Shown here one piece after another: positions 1-6,122 of a DNA stretch of 64,000 bases. This stretch comes from Clostridia bacterium (lineage in GTDB: Bacteria; Bacillota; Clostridia; Oscillospirales; Acutalibacteraceae). A program made the translations under genes and the position numbers. Location: positions 1 through 64,000 of the forward strand of contig JAFWYB010000003.1 of NCBI GenBank assembly GCA_017517865.1. The letters are read 5' to 3'. The notes under the pieces were generated by a model, which was not told where the DNA came from, searched no databases, and saw nothing but the letters and a program-made list of their open reading frames with translations. Numbering within the stretch: position 1 is the stretch's first letter; each line of letters begins with the position of its first letter.

Positions 1-59
1 GGGAGAGCATCTGCCTTACAAGCAGAGGGTCACAGGTTCGAGCCCTGTTGTTCCCACCA
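1..59 (+). tRNA. tRNA-Val (anticodon TAC), 5' end missing
   Basis: Only the 3' three quarters of the tRNA is in the window, starting in the D loop. The anticodon stem-loop around 12-28 presents TAC in a CTTACAA loop, the T arm is 32-48, and the 3' acceptor strand 49-55 is followed by discriminator A56 and an encoded CCA at 57-59. It is the first of four closely packed tRNAs that form one operon. Confidence 0.9.
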
Positions 60-62
60 CTT

Positions 63-139
63 GGCCCGGTAGTTCAGTTGGTTAGAACGCCAGCCTGTCA
101 CGCTGGAGGTCGACGGTTCGAGCCCGTTCCGGGTCGCCA
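63..139 (+). tRNA. tRNA-Asp (anticodon GTC)
   Basis: Complete cloverleaf: the acceptor GGCCCGG (63-69) pairs with CCGGGTC (129-135) with one G-U pair, and the anticodon stem CCAGC/GCTGG encloses CTGTCAC with anticodon GTC. The T arm is GACGG/CCGTT, the discriminator is G136 and CCA is encoded at 137-139. It lies 3 bp after tRNA-Val. Confidence 0.95.
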
Positions 140-151
140 TTTAATAAATAT

Positions 152-227
152 GCGGATGTAGCTCATCTGGTAGAGCGCCACCTTGCCAAGGTGGAGGTAG
201 CGAGTTCGAGCCTCGTCATCCGCTCCA
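152..227 (+). tRNA. tRNA-Gly (anticodon GCC)
   Basis: Acceptor GCGGATG (152-158) pairs with CATCCGC (217-223). The anticodon stem CCACC/GGTGG holds a TTGCCAA loop with anticodon GCC. CCA is encoded at 225-227. It lies 12 bp downstream of tRNA-Asp in the same operon. Confidence 0.95.
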
Positions 228-232
228 GTTAT

Positions 233-307
233 GGTACCATAGCCAAGCGGTAAGGCCACGGTCTGCAAAACCGTTATGCCCCGGTTCAAATCCGGGTGGT
301 ACCTCCA
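233..307 (+). tRNA. tRNA-Cys (anticodon GCA), prophage integration target
   Basis: Acceptor GGTACCA (233-239) pairs exactly with TGGTACC (297-303). The anticodon loop CTGCAAA carries GCA, discriminator T304, CCA 305-307. The 3' portion from the anticodon loop onward lies inside a 50-bp sequence repeated exactly at 39164-39213, so the phage integrated into this gene and supplies a 3' end that keeps the tRNA intact. Confidence 0.95.
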
Positions 308-311
308 AAAA
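262..311 (+). repeat. attL core (50-bp direct repeat, tRNA-Cys 3' end)
   Basis: Positions 262-311 are identical to 39164-39213 over 50 bp. The repeat starts in the anticodon loop of tRNA-Cys and ends five A residues after the last tRNA-encoded C. The two copies diverge immediately outside (G at 312 versus A at 39214). This is the usual geometry for tyrosine-recombinase integration into a tRNA gene. Confidence 0.95.
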
Positions 312-315
312 GAAA

Positions 316-358
316 AGTCCGAAAAACCTTGATTTTATAAGGGTTTCGGGCTTTTTTG
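316..358 (+). terminator. Intrinsic terminator after the tRNA operon
   Basis: An imperfect 14-15 bp hairpin, 316-330 against 339-352, is followed by a run of T. It lies 8 bp after tRNA-Cys and inside the prophage boundary, so the phage attL arm now supplies the tRNA operon terminator. The terminator originally downstream of the host gene is probably the hairpin now at 39215-39246. Confidence 0.8.
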
Positions 359-422
359 TTTTCTAAATTTATTTTGATTATCAAACGGAAAACAACACAA
401 AACAACATATAATATCACATAC

Positions 423-443
423 AGGTGTGTCAAAAATTAGTCA
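423..443 (+). repeat. Putative integrase arm-binding site, left
   Basis: A 21-bp sequence beginning AGGTGTGTCAAAAATTAG is repeated exactly and in the same orientation at 39102-39122, close to the other prophage end. A shortened version (AAAATTAGTCAAAA) follows at 445-458. Repeats flanking the core on both phage arms are typical of arm-type sites bound by the integrase N-terminal domain; the binding itself is inferred. Confidence 0.6.
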
Positions 444-454
444 GAAAATTAGTC

Positions 455-479
455 AAAAAAGCACCGATTTAATCGGTGC
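455..479 (-). terminator. Intrinsic terminator of the integrase gene
   Basis: A perfect 8-bp hairpin (461-468 with 472-479) is followed on the minus strand by six T (455-460). It overlaps the integrase stop codon at 469-471. Confidence 0.8.
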
Positions 480-1614
480 CCGTTTTCAGATAATCATTAA
501 GTTTTGAGATGTTCTTTTGTTTGTGTTGGCTATCAAGATGCGTATATATTGCAAGAGTTGTCTTTACATCGGTATGTCCCATCTGCTCCTTTGCTGTCAG
601 AACGTCAATCCCCGCCTCATACATTATCGTGCAGAAGGTATGGCGCAGGCAATGCGGAGAGAAGGGCTCGATTGTTATTATCTGTCCTCGCGGATCTGAT
701 TTGTTTCTTTTTATAAAGTTATTTCCGTACTGAATATTCAGATCTATCATATAACTCTCCCAAAGTTTTTGCCATGAAGCGTTTGTCATCATCTTTCCTT
801 GAGCCGATGTGAGAACATAAAGGCTTTTCTTTTCGAGGCCCTTGAGATAATCAATTAGCTTGTCGGGTACCGATACGGTTCTGATGCCTGCAGTTGTTTT
901 AGGCAGCTTGAGCTGATTGTTTTTGAAATCGTAACTCTTGTTGACCGTTATAGTTTTTTTCTCAAAGTCAATATCATTCCAAAGCAGAGCGGTAGCTTCA
1001 CCACGGCGCAGACCTGAGTACATCATAAGCATAGCTGCTGTCTGAGCTCGGTGAGGGAATTCTTCTACCCATTTTCTTTCTGTAGGAGTGAGTGCACGTC
1101 TTTCTCCCGAAACTGCTTGCTTGGGTATTTTGAGATATCTGCAGGGATTGAAGTCGGCGGCTCGGTTTTCTATTGCATACTCAAACACAGAGGAAACAAC
1201 GGAAATATAGCGCTGAAGGGTACGCTTCGATGTTTGCTTGCCTGTTGCAGGATTTTCAAGAAAAATCTTGTTGATTATCGGCTGAAGGTTTTGCTGGTTT
1301 ATGTTTTTAAGCGGTAGGGTACCGACTTCATCAGCAAAGACCTCAGCTCTGGAAGATAATGTACGGTACTCACTGTCGCTTAGCTCTGTGCGGCGGCTGT
1401 TCAGGAGTCTCTGAAGCCACTGATTGAAGGTGTCGTCAACGCTTGTAATGTCAATACCTTTATCGTATTGGCTCCTGAGCTCGGTTTCCTTTTTCTTAAG
1501 CTCGGGTATAGTCTTAGCATAGATATACTTGAATTGCTTTTTGCCTTCGGAGTCGTAGCCAGTGAAGATCCTTGTCTGATACCTTCCGTCACTGCGTTTT
1601 TTATAAGTTGCCAT
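469..1614 (-). CDS. Tyrosine-type site-specific integrase
   Basis: A 381-residue phage integrase that would recombine attP with the tRNA-Cys attB. The N-terminal 50 residues look like the arm-binding domain of Tn916/lambda-type integrases (KKRSDGRYQTRIFTGYD), followed by a SAM-like core-binding domain (about 58-150) and the catalytic domain (about 170-370). The active-site set is present: R203 in SGLRRGEAT, K239 in LPKTTAGIRT, H321 and R324 in HCLRHTF, H347 in MGHTD, and the nucleophile Y357 in IYTHL. It ends 157 bp from the attL core and has its own terminator, the normal position for a phage integrase. Length is typical (about 370-400). An inverted repeat 43 bp upstream of the start could control it. 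Confidence 0.97.
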   Translation of the reverse strand: MATYKKRSDGRYQTRIFTGYDSEGKKQFKYIYAKTIPELKKKETELRSQYDKGIDITSVDDTFNQWLQRLLNSRRTELSDSEYRTLSSRAEVFADEVGTLPLKNINQQNLQPIINKIFLENPATGKQTSKRTLQRYISVVSSVFEYAIENRAADFNPCRYLKIPKQAVSGERRALTPTERKWVEEFPHRAQTAAMLMMYSGLRRGEATALLWNDIDFEKKTITVNKSYDFKNNQLKLPKTTAGIRTVSVPDKLIDYLKGLEKKSLYVLTSAQGKMMTNASWQKLWESYMIDLNIQYGNNFIKRNKSDPRGQIITIEPFSPHCLRHTFCTIMYEAGIDVLTAKEQMGHTDVKTTLAIYTHLDSQHKQKNISKLNDYLKTGTD

Positions 1615-1656
1615 AAATTAAGTCACTCTCCTTGATTTTTCAGGTAAATTATGGTA

Positions 1657-1681
1657 GAATGACAGAGTAATCCCGTCATTC
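1657..1681. promoter_or_regulatory. Inverted repeat upstream of integrase
   Basis: GAATGAC (1657-1663) and GTCATTC (1675-1681) form a 7-bp inverted repeat with an 11-bp spacer, 43 bp upstream of the integrase start on the minus strand. Position suggests an operator or excisionase-type site; no function can be assigned from sequence alone. Confidence 0.35.
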
Positions 1682-1755
1682 TTCTTTGGTTGGTTGAATA
1701 TGGTTTTACATTTGTCCTCACAGCTTTGGTCGGGTGTGAGGGCGTTTTTATTTAT

Positions 1756-2379
1756 TTAAGGTTCATAATCTTCAATGTATTTATCTATTATTTCAATGAT
1801 TGCTGAAAAATAGGATTTTATTTCTGTTTGAATTTTCATTTCGGATCCTAAATCTTTATCGACAATTACAGGCACACTGTCAGTAAACTCTATGTATTTA
1901 TTATAACTGTAATCATATCGAAGCAGTAGTGTCGCTTCGTCAATGTAAGAATCAATGTTCGGATAAACTTTATCTAAATAATCTTCAAAATAAGGTAAAC
2001 GGTTATCTTGAAATTGTGATAGTTCATTATAAGTTGCACCATAGAACATAAGTATACCTTTGTATATATAACGTATAAAGATTTCAACATTTAATTCCAT
2101 AAATTCGTAACGTGCTTTTTTTATCGAATATAATAAGAGTATCAAAGCGGCATCTAATTTTACATATTTGTTTTCGAAAATAGTATTTTTTAATGGTTCT
2201 CCTGACGGGAAAAATATAATAAGGGAAGCCAGTTTGCCGAGAAGAGAAATATTTTTAGGATCCTCTTCGCACTCACGCAGATACTTAAGCAATTTGTTAT
2301 TTGGTTTATTTTTTTGCTTAATTTTATAACCGAAAAAGCAACCAAGAATCAGAAGTAAGATGATTACGAAATATATCAT
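1756..2379 (-). CDS. Hypothetical membrane-anchored protein in the lysogeny module
   Basis: A 207-residue protein not recognised as a known family. It begins with one strong transmembrane segment (residues 2-18, IYFVIILLLILGCFFGY) followed by a basic KIKQKNK stretch, so the remainder is probably cytoplasmic. The rest is mixed helical with many Tyr, Ile and acidic residues and no recognisable catalytic motif. It lies between the repressor and the integrase, reads in the same leftward direction, and is therefore likely expressed in the lysogen. Genes in this position often give superinfection exclusion or other host benefit; that role is a guess from location. It is more AT-rich than its neighbours, which fits an acquired cargo gene. 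Confidence 0.75.
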   Translation of the reverse strand: MIYFVIILLLILGCFFGYKIKQKNKPNNKLLKYLRECEEDPKNISLLGKLASLIIFFPSGEPLKNTIFENKYVKLDAALILLLYSIKKARYEFMELNVEIFIRYIYKGILMFYGATYNELSQFQDNRLPYFEDYLDKVYPNIDSYIDEATLLLRYDYSYNKYIEFTDSVPVIVDKDLGSEMKIQTEIKSYFSAIIEIIDKYIEDYEP

Positions 2380-2418
2380 TAATTTTCCTCCCCACCGCCT
2401 TTGGGCGGCATTTTTATT

Positions 2419-3054
2419 TTAAAACTTAGCTCTGAGCTCTACAACCTTACCGATTACCTGAACGGGAAGGGAATCAACCTCATCCTTTGAAAAATAGAAA
2501 GGCTCAAATGAGGGATTTGTTGAAATCAGAGTAACACCGTTATCGTTCATATAGAACTTCTTAACCGTTGCGTCGTTGCCGTTAACCAGGACAACTGCAA
2601 GCTCTCCATTTTCAACAATATTCTGCTTGCGTACGATTACTACGTCACCCTCGGTAATTCTCGGTTCCATGCTGTTGCCTTTGATTGAAAGAGCAAAGTA
2701 GTCTCCCTGAGCTGCCATATCCTGAGAGATTTCTTCGTAGTCGAGTATTTCTTCAACTGCCTCAATAGGAATACCGGCACGAACATAGCCGAGAACGGGG
2801 ACGGATACAGCCTTCTTGGAAGAATGCAATGCATCACTTTCATTGAACCCCATAAGCCATTCAGGACGTACGTCAAGAGCGTTGCCTATTATTTTTAGTC
2901 TGTCTATAGGTATATTTGAAACAAAACCTGTTTCATATCTTTGCAAAGTGGATTTACTGAAGCCTGTTGCATCTGAAAGAGTGCCGTAAGACCACTGCTT
3001 TTTCTCACGAGCAATTCGCAAACGTTCAGCTGTGATTTTGTTTTTGCTTTCCAT
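2419..3054 (-). CDS. CI/LexA-like prophage repressor (HTH plus S24 peptidase)
   Basis: A 211-residue repressor that should hold the lytic promoter off and be inactivated by RecA-stimulated self-cleavage. Residues 7-65 form an XRE-type HTH (recognition helix in FSKSTLQRYE). The C-terminal half is a LexA/UmuD peptidase: predicted cleavage between A93 and G94 (YVRAGIP), Ser128 in KGNSMEP as nucleophile and Lys165 in ATVKKF as general base. The start at 3054 was chosen because GGAGGTG lies just upstream; a longer open frame reaching 3261 runs back over the operator region and is not credible. It has its own promoter at 3077-3105 and faces the Cro-like gene at 3211. Confidence 0.95.
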   Translation of the reverse strand: MESKNKITAERLRIAREKKQWSYGTLSDATGFSKSTLQRYETGFVSNIPIDRLKIIGNALDVRPEWLMGFNESDALHSSKKAVSVPVLGYVRAGIPIEAVEEILDYEEISQDMAAQGDYFALSIKGNSMEPRITEGDVVIVRKQNIVENGELAVVLVNGNDATVKKFYMNDNGVTLISTNPSFEPFYFSKDEVDSLPVQVIGKVVELRAKF

Positions 3055-3076
3055 ATTAACACCTCCGTGTGGCTTG

Positions 3077-3105
3077 ATTATACAACATAAGTTCAATAAA
3101 TGCAA
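3077..3105 (-). promoter_or_regulatory. Repressor promoter (PRM-like)
   Basis: On the minus strand TTGCAT (complement of 3100-3105) and a perfect TATAAT (complement of 3077-3082) are separated by 17 bp, about 22 bp upstream of the repressor start codon. Confidence 0.7.
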
Positions 3106-3132
3106 CGATTTTTTCAAAAAAATACAAAAAAA

Positions 3133-3148
3133 GTTCCAAAAGTGGGTT
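3133..3148. promoter_or_regulatory. Repressor operator O1
   Basis: GTTCCAAAAGTGGGTT is an imperfect version of the palindrome GTTCCA-N4-TGGAAC found at 3403-3418. It overlaps the first bases of the -35 element of the rightward promoter (3147-3152), so a bound repressor would block RNA polymerase. Confidence 0.7.
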
Positions 3149-3175
3149 GACAAACTAAAAAAGCCGTGATAATAT
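3147..3175 (+). promoter_or_regulatory. Early lytic promoter (PR-like)
   Basis: Consensus TTGACA (3147-3152) and TAATAT (3170-3175) are separated by exactly 17 bp, reading toward the Cro-like gene. The promoter is flanked by two operator copies (3133-3148 and 3182-3197). Confidence 0.85.
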
Positions 3176-3181
3176 AAAGCC

Positions 3182-3197
3182 GTACCACAAGTGGAAC
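3182..3197. promoter_or_regulatory. Repressor operator O2
   Basis: GTACCACAAGTGGAAC matches the same half-sites (GTNCCA...TGGAAC, 4-bp centre) and covers the expected transcription start of the rightward promoter, just before the GGAGG of the Cro-like gene. Confidence 0.75.
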
Positions 3198-3210
3198 GGA
3201 GGTGAAAGAG

Positions 3211-3399
3211 ATGGCAGCACAGGAAATTAAAGTGGCATTGGCAAAGAAAAATATGACTCAACAGGACTTAGCAAAGCTTCTTAATATATCAACTAATAGC
3301 TTATCAAAGAAAATGAACGGCAAGGTTAGCTTTAAGCTTTCCGAAGCTCAGGCTATAATTGAACATTTAGAGGTGGAGCCGTCTATTTTTTTTGCTTAA
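3211..3399 (+). CDS. Cro-like XRE family regulator
   Basis: A 62-residue protein consisting of a single XRE helix-turn-helix (KKNMTQQDLAKLLNISTNSL, then SKKMNGK). This is the typical size of a phage Cro/antirepressor-type regulator opposing CI. The ATG at 3211 was chosen over a GTG at 3202 because GGAGG lies at 3198-3202 with normal spacing. It is the first gene of the rightward early transcript, with an operator just upstream and another (3403-3418) immediately after its stop codon, so it probably binds the same sites as the repressor and limits both promoters. DNA binding is inferred from the fold. Confidence 0.88.
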   Translation: MAAQEIKVALAKKNMTQQDLAKLLNISTNSLSKKMNGKVSFKLSEAQAIIEHLEVEPSIFFA

Positions 3400-3402
3400 A
3401 CC

Positions 3403-3418
3403 GTTCCATAAGTGGAAC
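3403..3418. promoter_or_regulatory. Repressor operator O3 (perfect half-sites)
   Basis: GTTCCATAAGTGGAAC has perfect 6-bp inverted half-sites around a 4-bp centre. It is the best of the three copies and lies 3 bp after the Cro-like stop codon, well downstream of the promoter, so it could act by looping or as a roadblock. Confidence 0.75.
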
Positions 3419-3423
3419 AACAA

Positions 3424-3893
3424 CCCAACCAAAGGAGAATAGGAAGTAGCATATTAAGAAGCGGGAAGTGTAAAAAAGAACCGTATGCGGTGCTATCGCA
3501 TACGATTCTTCCAACATTTGTTTACCCGAAACATATTGCAACTCTTTGGCAGTGATAACCTCAAATTTATCACCGGAAAACACCGCTCATTTTAGCTGCA
3601 TTGAGGAATGCGTGTTTATCCCTTTATGCCTTTGAGTCAAGAAATAGCACTTCCTGCTTCTTAATATGCTGCTTCACTTTCAGCAGTGTTGGCTCTGCTG
3701 AGTTAAAAGCCGATAGCATCAGCTGCGTCGCTACACGCATCGGGAACAGGCAAATTCAAAAGTTTGGTCAATGCGACCGACTCCCTTCTTTGCCTTATAG
3801 GCAAGAACATTTTAGCAGAATCAATTAATAGTGTCAACAAGACACAAACCCGACCAAAAAGAAGAAGTAAAAAACAAGCCCAACCAAAGGAGA
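3424..3893 (+). repeat. 15-bp leader duplication flanking a structured block
   Basis: CCCAACCAAAGGAGA occurs at 3424-3438 and again at 3879-3893. The second copy supplies the ribosome binding site for the gene at 3902. A weaker third version (CCCGACCAAAAAGAAG) lies at about 3849. The two exact copies bracket about 440 bp that contain no credible gene but strong secondary structure, as if the block had been inserted into the leader with duplication of its flank. Confidence 0.65.
3446..3805 (+). ncRNA. Candidate large structured RNA in the early leader
   Basis: Positions 3446-3473 are complementary to 3649-3676 at 26 of 28 positions, forming a long closing helix. Inside it are hairpins at about 3476-3508 (CGTATGCG/CGCATACG extended by AGAA/TTCT), about 3520-3532 (GTTT/AAAC) and about 3550-3571 (GTGATAA/TTATCAC). 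After it come about 3679-3700 (TCAGCAG/CTGCTGA), about 3708-3743 (CCGAT/ATCGG with an inner hairpin), about 3765-3778 (GGTC/GACC) and about 3790-3804 (TTGCC/GGCAA). The two open frames here have no ribosome binding sites. The region lies in the early phage transcript. A phage-borne ornate RNA (compare GOLLD, ROOL, HEARO) or a MITE-like insertion are both possible; I cannot name a family. Confidence 0.45.
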
Positions 3894-3901
3894 TGACTTA
3901 A

Positions 3902-4141
3902 ATGAGAAAGAAACTGATTTACATAAGAGACTGGAATCAGTTGCCGCCGGTGCTGACCGTTGAAGAGGTCGCCCTGCTTATGAGGACCAACGAGCAGGTT
4001 GTCCGTAAGTTCGCAAGGGAAAAGGTAATTCCCGCCGTGAAGTTCGGGAAGAGCTGGCGCTTCGAAAAGAGTGCCCTTCGTGATTATATGGAAGGGGGCA
4101 GGTCTGATGTCAAACCGACCGACTATGTGCCGGCTGTATGA
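3902..4141 (+). CDS. Excisionase-like HTH (MerR-type winged helix) protein
   Basis: A 79-residue DNA-binding protein of the HTH_17/excisionase type. The core PVLTVEEVALLMRTNEQVVRKF followed by AREKVIPAVKFGKSWRF is the standard helix-turn-helix plus wing, and the rest is a short basic C-terminus. AAAGGAGA lies 8 bp upstream of the ATG. In the phage it could act as Xis, steering the integrase toward excision, or as an early regulator; its location far from int and next to the Cro-like gene fits either. It overlaps the following Cys-rich gene by 35 bp. Confidence 0.8.
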   Translation: MRKKLIYIRDWNQLPPVLTVEEVALLMRTNEQVVRKFAREKVIPAVKFGKSWRFEKSALRDYMEGGRSDVKPTDYVPAV

Positions 4142-4292
4142 ATGCGACTACCGAAGCGGCAACTATTGCTGCAGTAGGTGCGAAGCTCGGTGCAGATGTA
4201 AAACCCGTTGTCTTAACGACCCTGCAAAATGCGGATGGTCGATGAAAATACCCAAGGGACAAATAAAAATTTTTGCGGAGGTGAAAAAGTAA
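4107..4292 (+). CDS. Small Cys-rich putative zinc-binding protein
   Basis: A 61-residue protein with nine or more Cys in its first 40 residues (CRLYECDYRSGNYCCSRCEA, then CRCKTRC and CGW), a pattern that suggests one or two zinc-binding knuckles. The start at 4107 is inside the end of the preceding gene and has a G-rich ribosome binding region (GGGGGCAGG). Similar short Cys-rich proteins are common in early regions of Clostridia prophages, but I know no function. It is immediately followed, without a gap, by the gene at 4293. Confidence 0.7.
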   Translation: MSNRPTMCRLYECDYRSGNYCCSRCEARCRCKTRCLNDPAKCGWSMKIPKGQIKIFAEVKK

Positions 4293-4688
4293 ATGGAAAC
4301 ACCATGTAAGTATTGCGGTCAGGTTTATCTGAGCGACAAGGAAACCGAAAAGGAAAGGCTCGAGGATGCAATCAGACAGTGTGACTGTCCCCGCGCTTAT
4401 TCTCATAAGAAGAGAAAGCAGAAGATTTCCGCTGCGGAAATTGAGTTGACTAACGTCTTTGAGTTTAACCCCTTCAACGGTACTCTCGAAAGCGGCGCCT
4501 TTACCGATACGGTAAAGGAAATCCGTCAGGTTATGGAAAGCTTCATACCCCTGATAGTTGATTTCAACGTGCGTTCTCTTACGGTAGCTATTCCCACAGT
4601 AGGTAAAGTAACGATGTGCAGCACGTCTTCAGGTGACATCAAGGTCAGCAAGAAGTGCTCTGCAGGCATCGAAAGAAAAGTTGAGTAA
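4293..4688 (+). CDS. Hypothetical early phage protein with N-terminal Cys motif
   Basis: A 131-residue protein, not recognised. It begins with a CKYCG pair and a later CDC (residues 5-31), which could bind one metal ion, then a basic linker (KKRKQKIS) and a C-terminal domain of predicted alternating strands (about 50-125) without catalytic motifs. GGAGGTG lies just upstream of the ATG. It sits in the tightly packed early operon between a Cys-rich protein and a tiny membrane-like ORF. Confidence 0.7.
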   Translation: METPCKYCGQVYLSDKETEKERLEDAIRQCDCPRAYSHKKRKQKISAAEIELTNVFEFNPFNGTLESGAFTDTVKEIRQVMESFIPLIVDFNVRSLTVAIPTVGKVTMCSTSSGDIKVSKKCSAGIERKVE

Positions 4689-4701
4689 GGAGGTATAAAT
4701 A

Positions 4702-4842
4702 ATGTTTCCCGACATCGACAGCTTCAATATGTTTTTCTTCCCTACGCTGGCACTTATAGTTGCGGCAATGTGGAAGGAAGAGGACATCATAAAATTTATA
4801 AACAGAAAGAGAGGTAAAAACAATGGCATTAAACATAATTAA
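4702..4842 (+). CDS. Tiny hydrophobic early protein (46 residues)
   Basis: A 46-residue ORF with AAGGAGG 7 bp upstream of the ATG. Residues 9-23 are hydrophobic (NMFFFPTLALIVAAM) and are followed by charged residues and a basic tail, so it may be a single-pass membrane peptide. Its 3' end overlaps the start of the next gene by 20 bp, which suggests translational coupling. Function unknown. Confidence 0.6.
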   Translation: MFPDIDSFNMFFFPTLALIVAAMWKEEDIIKFINRKRGKNNGIKHN

Positions 4843-5146
4843 AGAGCTTAAGCTGCGCAAAACACGTAATAAGGTTCTTGAGGCACAGCTTGAGGAGTGC
4901 AAAAAAGAACTCGATGAAAAGAAAAAGCACCTGCATAGAGCGGTGCGAAGAATGAGTTACCTTGAGGATGAGCTTCATAAGGCTCACGAAGAAAACCTTA
5001 CGCTCAAAGGTGAGCTTAAACGGCAGGAGAGGGTTATGGATTTTGTTTTGAAACAGAATACTGATGTTATTTTAGCTTCAGCAAAGCCGGTTCCTCTGCC
5101 GACAATAAGAGTAATGGAGGTGAGAACAGATAAAAGTGCTCCTTGA
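4823..5146 (+). CDS. Coiled-coil early phage protein
   Basis: A 107-residue protein whose residues 5-80 form a long charged coiled coil (heptad pattern of Leu with E/K/R, for example LEAQLEECKKELDEKKKHL). The C-terminal 25 residues are hydrophobic and Pro-containing. No known family. It overlaps the preceding tiny ORF and is the last gene before a 152-bp intergenic region with inverted repeats. Confidence 0.65.
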   Translation: MALNIIKELKLRKTRNKVLEAQLEECKKELDEKKKHLHRAVRRMSYLEDELHKAHEENLTLKGELKRQERVMDFVLKQNTDVILASAKPVPLPTIRVMEVRTDKSAP

Positions 5147-5167
5147 GTATTCAGGTATAAAAAAAGA

Positions 5168-5274
5168 CTTACAGAAGCGGCACCCTCTGTAAGCCACGCC
5201 CAAAGGCGGTAAGTAGCATTCAACTACATAAATAGTATATCACAAAAATGAAAGAATGTCAAACTTACCGCCTT
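5168..5274. promoter_or_regulatory. Intergenic inverted repeats upstream of the rep gene
   Basis: CTTACAGA (5168-5175) pairs with TCTGTAAG (5186-5193), and AAGGCGGTAAG (5203-5213) pairs exactly with CTTACCGCCTT (5264-5274) across 50 bp. Lying directly before the HUH-type Rep gene, the second pair could be an operator or a replication origin hairpin; either is inference. No clear promoter could be assigned. Confidence 0.5.
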
Positions 5275-5298
5275 CAGTAACAGAAAGGCAGATTTAAA

Positions 5299-6060
5299 GT
5301 GAAAATAAGAGTCAAAACAAGGACTTTTTCCGGTGCTGTGTGTGAGCAGGAGGTGTATTACATCTCCGATAAGGTTAAGAGCAGGAAGGATGCAAAGCCC
5401 CGTCTGCGTTTTAAATCAGAAGAGGAGAGAGAAGCCCATAAGCTCGGCATATCAAAAAGAAATCACGCAAGGCTTGTGAATGAAAACTTTTCTCCAACGT
5501 CTGTTTACAGTACGCTGACCTTCGATAACGTAAACGAGGTGCACACCTTCTCCGAAGCGAAGTACATCAGAGATCTCTTTATGCGCCGCCTTAAATATGC
5601 CTACCCTGATGCGGTAATCTTTTTTTATCTCGGCAGAGGTAAGGCGACAAAGAGAATTCACGGTCATATGATTTCCGAGGGCGTACCTGCAGAGGTCATA
5701 GTCAAGCAGTGGAGCTACGGTGAGATTGTTTCCATAGATAACCTTCGGGCGCATAACTACTATAACGGAGTTGACCACGGTCAGGACTATACGGGCCTTG
5801 CAAATTATCTCTTTGAGCATTGGACTCCTGAGCAGGGCGGTCACCGATGGAAAATGACAAGGAATGCCCGACGTCCCGAGCGTGAAGAGCCGAAGGAGAT
5901 AAAAAGAGCCTACTCAGAGGATAAGCCTCCCACACCGCCGAAGGGCTATAAAATGGTTGAAAGCAGGGGTACAAAGTACGGATATATGTACTTTAAGTAC
6001 GTGCTTGACATTGAGCCCGAGAAGAAAAAAGTTAAGAAAAATACAACCGATACGAGCTGA
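5299..6060 (+). CDS. HUH-type replication-associated protein (Rep)
   Basis: A 253-residue protein resembling rolling-circle replication proteins of the ORF2/G2P-like HUH class. Motif 1-like STLTFDN is at 71-77, the metal-binding HUH motif appears as His121-Gly-His123 (KRIHGHMI), and a candidate catalytic tyrosine is Y170 in LANYLFEHW, the usual position of the tyrosine helix. The C-terminal 60 residues are basic and probably disordered. Nicking would make a 5'-phosphotyrosine link at an origin, perhaps in the inverted repeats just upstream. No helicase or polymerase gene is seen in the prophage, so the host replisome would be needed. HUH Rep genes are better known from ssDNA phages and plasmids, which makes this notable in a dsDNA prophage. 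Confidence 0.65.
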   Translation: MKIRVKTRTFSGAVCEQEVYYISDKVKSRKDAKPRLRFKSEEEREAHKLGISKRNHARLVNENFSPTSVYSTLTFDNVNEVHTFSEAKYIRDLFMRRLKYAYPDAVIFFYLGRGKATKRIHGHMISEGVPAEVIVKQWSYGEIVSIDNLRAHNYYNGVDHGQDYTGLANYLFEHWTPEQGGHRWKMTRNARRPEREEPKEIKRAYSEDKPPTPPKGYKMVESRGTKYGYMYFKYVLDIEPEKKKVKKNTTDTS

Positions 6061-6122
6061 TTTTTGAGGTCAGCTTACCGAAACTTGTAAATGTGTAAAG
6101 TTTTACAACGAAAGGAATATAT

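Noticed and set aside
3383-3828. Two open frames (minus 3383-3583, plus 3601-3828) in the structured block
   Set aside because: Neither has a ribosome binding site or protein-like composition, and both lie in the inverted repeats and hairpins.
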